Assembly: GCF_000740895.1 (NCBI RefSeq)
Contig: NC_025260.1
Coordinates: 2,150,001 to 2,214,000, forward strand
Origin: Theileria orientalis strain Shintoku
Taxonomy: Eukaryota > Apicomplexa > Aconoidasida > Piroplasmida > Theileriidae
Length of the DNA stretch: 64,000 bases
Direction: 5' to 3'
A model generated the notes under the pieces. The model saw only the letters and a program-made list of their open reading frames with translations. It was not told the DNA's origin and did no database searches. The translations under genes were made by a program, and so were the position numbers. Each line of letters starts with the position of its first letter. The first letter of the stretch is position 1. Positions 63,001-64,000 of this stretch are shown here, piece after piece.

Positions 63001-63518
63001 AAGGAGTTAACGTGCCGGCCACAGCAGACTTGAGCCTTTGGAAGCACGGGAAAGGCCCCGCGAGTGGCAAGAACCGGGGCTTCTACTGCGCAAAAACAGA
63101 AACGTCCGAAAACACCGGTAGTCCATTCAGACTAAGGGTGGACAACAGGGTGCTGTACCTCAGGAACATCAGCAAGAGCAACATGGAAAAAATGCGCATC
63201 TTGAGGCCGTACCTCGGGGCTGAGAACCTGATGAGCAGGCTGCTGAGGGGAGCCAAGGCCACCTCCGTCACCAGGTACAGCTCCCTCAGCAGCAGGCTGA
63301 GCAGCATGTTCGAGCACATGTCGGTTTGGGGCTGGCAGATAAGGCTGGAGCTTTTCGACTCGTGCGTGCTGGACGACAGGGCCCTCTTCAACCTGGACAT
63401 CGAGTTCACGAGCCCCGAGCACCGCAGGTACTGGGAGCAGCAGATCAGAGACAAGGGGAACGCAAAGGCGCAGTTTATTTCGTGGCCGTACCACTCGTTC
63501 TTCTTCGACTCAATATGA
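60069..63518 (+). CDS. Large protein with PH-like C-terminal domain
   Basis: A single exon of about 1149 aa. I chose ATG 60069 (MSKEEDEIDRGVLQIIYSDL); the frame extends 27 nt upstream from a TTG only, so an upstream exon cannot be excluded. Residues 1-240 and 340-680 are helical and leucine-rich with many aromatic residues (LATKLFCLCYVDVAFDLY, YLYKFFIKLDNALLSYRI, VYISLVGFVYIVLFESY), without clear membrane spans. Residues about 690-850 are Asn/Ser/Thr/Gly low complexity. The last 290 residues contain YAVWLDGCRKKNMLIFGNVI, ILFFRENSLLQPAGFITFSS and finally FTSPEHRRYWEQQI, which together look like a pleckstrin-homology fold split by a disordered loop. A membrane-recruited scaffold or trafficking protein is possible; the family is not recognised. 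Confidence 0.82.
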   Translation: MSKEEDEIDRGVLQIIYSDLELLELSINDLAIALGGKQSPADKEYFKKLKSGRLANCFNRAVRNERNYRFYKQFKGLDLQVDSFIRIVKLHIDRGEALLDKYGRSSLATKLFCLCYVDVAFDLYDGVLKQLSTFSLHDCVYLYKFFIKLDNALLSYRIKHVYIRDEIYDLILNSLWFALKDAWWLYLDTSELRSLLPFIAHMKVEGQYQATIHDLNHVLHNIHFVTLISQDITFQSETQTIVDSPFNEDMESPSERFGAEKGMYEDVKEEDLNIKYMRSVNGPGGAEEDEGNNGATEFEDHISLVSEKQNRTSQNEEAKEGGNPDLAGAHEFGRHLKDLERTLESLELVGDVSWSQVVYISLVGFVYIVLFESYLNVVYESLKTEMEPKKYVEFLVRRLQDLTQVHTLMVDVDVNYTAWAHDKLGALSDAELMKCFNTYSDSLFVEEGYRESQLFSYRGDSMKSDVKWKLSSGSGGVTMYLLAPALERLQRMQYNAVLRMASECAGPVLKLIEEIYFVSESKLYYDILHNTDECLIGPKGPLAQSCRGLTLAFKRAVFVETFFIIVKRYAEKVRESGTDVCEAIFFDSMSIWDSVIDYFDFPVNPEMAEEECVKLVAGVLEQIKFTPQLDLRDLDVYKRSFRRNFFAAPKDAQSMLSQYAYNCLYHVGFIRVGGRDSASEGSEGPVCVGKTDVASGTFVNDTNAGNQTFNYTVANTGYNSNGANYGSSTTAGNPNDATNTSTTFAANTGNAYQRSNGAASRGHTSQVNYGSSVNVSAGGGNVNGSVTASTTPNPNVTIGALRLPLDGINIGHVGGSGFSGQGYGSTSGIISDSKAPFAIPGLLTPGKYGSEEFGRHDYLDKYAVWLDGCRKKNMLIFGNVILFFRENSLLQPAGFITFSSIYSILAPNSLAQVHPSIQLLENNSENDSFSCGTSKSSESSSNSATKGHSSPKKNRTSGVSMNRNAEPLNSSNSSPVFEGVNVPATADLSLWKHGKGPASGKNRGFYCAKTETSENTGSPFRLRVDNRVLYLRNISKSNMEKMRILRPYLGAENLMSRLLRGAKATSVTRYSSLSSRLSSMFEHMSVWGWQIRLELFDSCVLDDRALFNLDIEFTSPEHRRYWEQQIRDKGNAKAQFISWPYHSFFFDSI

Positions 63519-63748
63519 TTTAAATTTACACACATTTAGTTATGCAGGTTTTATACACACACCTACGTACTCTAATACACGCCTTCTTACATAAAAGCTT
63601 AACAGACTTTAAACATACCGCTTAAGATACGTTTAACATAGCGGTTAACAGACGTTAAACATAGCATCCAATGGATGTGAATGCAGAATTTATGGCGTTA
63701 AATGTATCACTGAAGAGGCGTTAAAAATTAAAACAGTTAAAGGCGGTT

Positions 63749-64000
63749 CTAGAAGGCAGAAACCTGATTTAGCATGGAAACGAACTCATCAAAATCGATT
63801 TCACCGTCGTGGTTCACGTCCATGTCGTCTAGGAGCGTGGACCAGCTCTCAGGTAATTTACAGAGTCCAAAGATCTACGAAAGCGCATAGGTGAGTTCAA
63901 AAGACTACTACCACCACTAACAACCGTAATACTAACAACATTGCCACTACTATTGCTAACAATATCACTAGTGATACTAATAGTCTACTGCTAGCAGGTC
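63749..64000 (-). CDS. Calcium-dependent protein kinase, 3' end (partial)
   Basis: Only the last exon (63874-63749, 41 aa plus stop) lies in the window; an intron extends beyond 64000. It encodes FGLCKLPESWSTLLDDMDVN followed by HDGEIDFDEFVSMLNQVSAF. That is a final EF-hand with the canonical loop Asp-x-Asp-x-Asn-x-Asp-Gly-x-Ile-x-Phe-x-x-Glu, and a W spacer typical of the fourth EF-hand of plant-like CDPKs. Calmodulin is less likely because of the preceding FGL...W segment and the tail. CDPKs couple calcium to secretion, motility and egress. The intron is rich in ACTA/ACAA triplet-like repeats. Confidence 0.78.

Noticed and set aside
1..64000. CRISPR arrays, bacterial operons, transposons, tRNA or rRNA genes
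   Set aside because: No spaced direct repeats, no terminal inverted repeats and no cloverleaf with a T-loop consensus were found by eye; the gene structure is eukaryotic.

Overview
The window looks like nuclear chromosome sequence from a piroplasm, most likely a Theileria species. Evidence: dense gene packing; genes cut into many short exons by introns that are often only 29-33 nt (GT...AG, usually GTAAG...TAG); two secreted proteins that resemble the Theileria FAINT (DUF529) family; a single-domain ApiAP2 factor; and plant-like plastid genes for an apicoplast. Coding sequence is moderately GC-rich and spacers are AT-rich. That fits T. orientalis better than T. parva or T. annulata, but species is inference from memory of the family, not a search.

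Layout: 1-3744, large low-complexity protein (5' end outside the window). 3836-5807, PhyH-type dioxygenase. 5855-7037, TPM/MOLO1-like membrane protein. 7163-8761, BCKDH E1 beta. Then a minus-strand block: threonyl-tRNA synthetase (9124-11999), ATG7 (12116-14514), a 1178-aa helical protein (14580-18151), two tandem EGF-like secreted proteins (18364-21329) and a leader-bearing ABCF ATPase (21686-24517). 24981-30697 holds a candidate nuclear-encoded ATP synthase subunit a, Vps36, a coiled-coil protein, CBP20, RPL35 and phosphoglycerate kinase. 31594-35970 holds a FAINT-like secreted protein and a Gly/Ala/Pro-rich secreted protein with a perfect 117-bp duplication. 36343-40837: OGG1, ApiAP2, ClpS, a mitochondrial S26 peptidase and a SNAP-25-like SNARE. 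41202-47583: FAINT-like membrane protein, AT-hook/RING protein, LRR protein, small membrane proteins. 48037-52170, mitochondrial RNA polymerase. 52330-59659: mitochondrial coiled-coil membrane protein, Ubl-TM protein, RFC subunit, a seven-exon cysteine-rich secreted protein, RPS26 and an EAPP-like zinc protein. 60069-63518, a 1149-aa protein with a PH-like C-terminus, then the 3' end of a CDPK.

Themes: organelle maintenance is strongly represented. For the apicoplast there are ClpS, ABCF, ATG7 and possibly ThrRS. For the mitochondrion there are RNA polymerase, inner-membrane peptidase, BCKDH acting as pyruvate dehydrogenase, candidate ATP synthase subunit a and the 52330-54661 protein. The secreted set (EGF pair, FAINT proteins, Gly/Ala protein, Cys-rich protein) is the likely host-facing part. 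Exon models below were checked for phase by hand wherever exon coordinates are listed; all others are approximate. No rRNA, tRNA, CRISPR array or transposon was seen.
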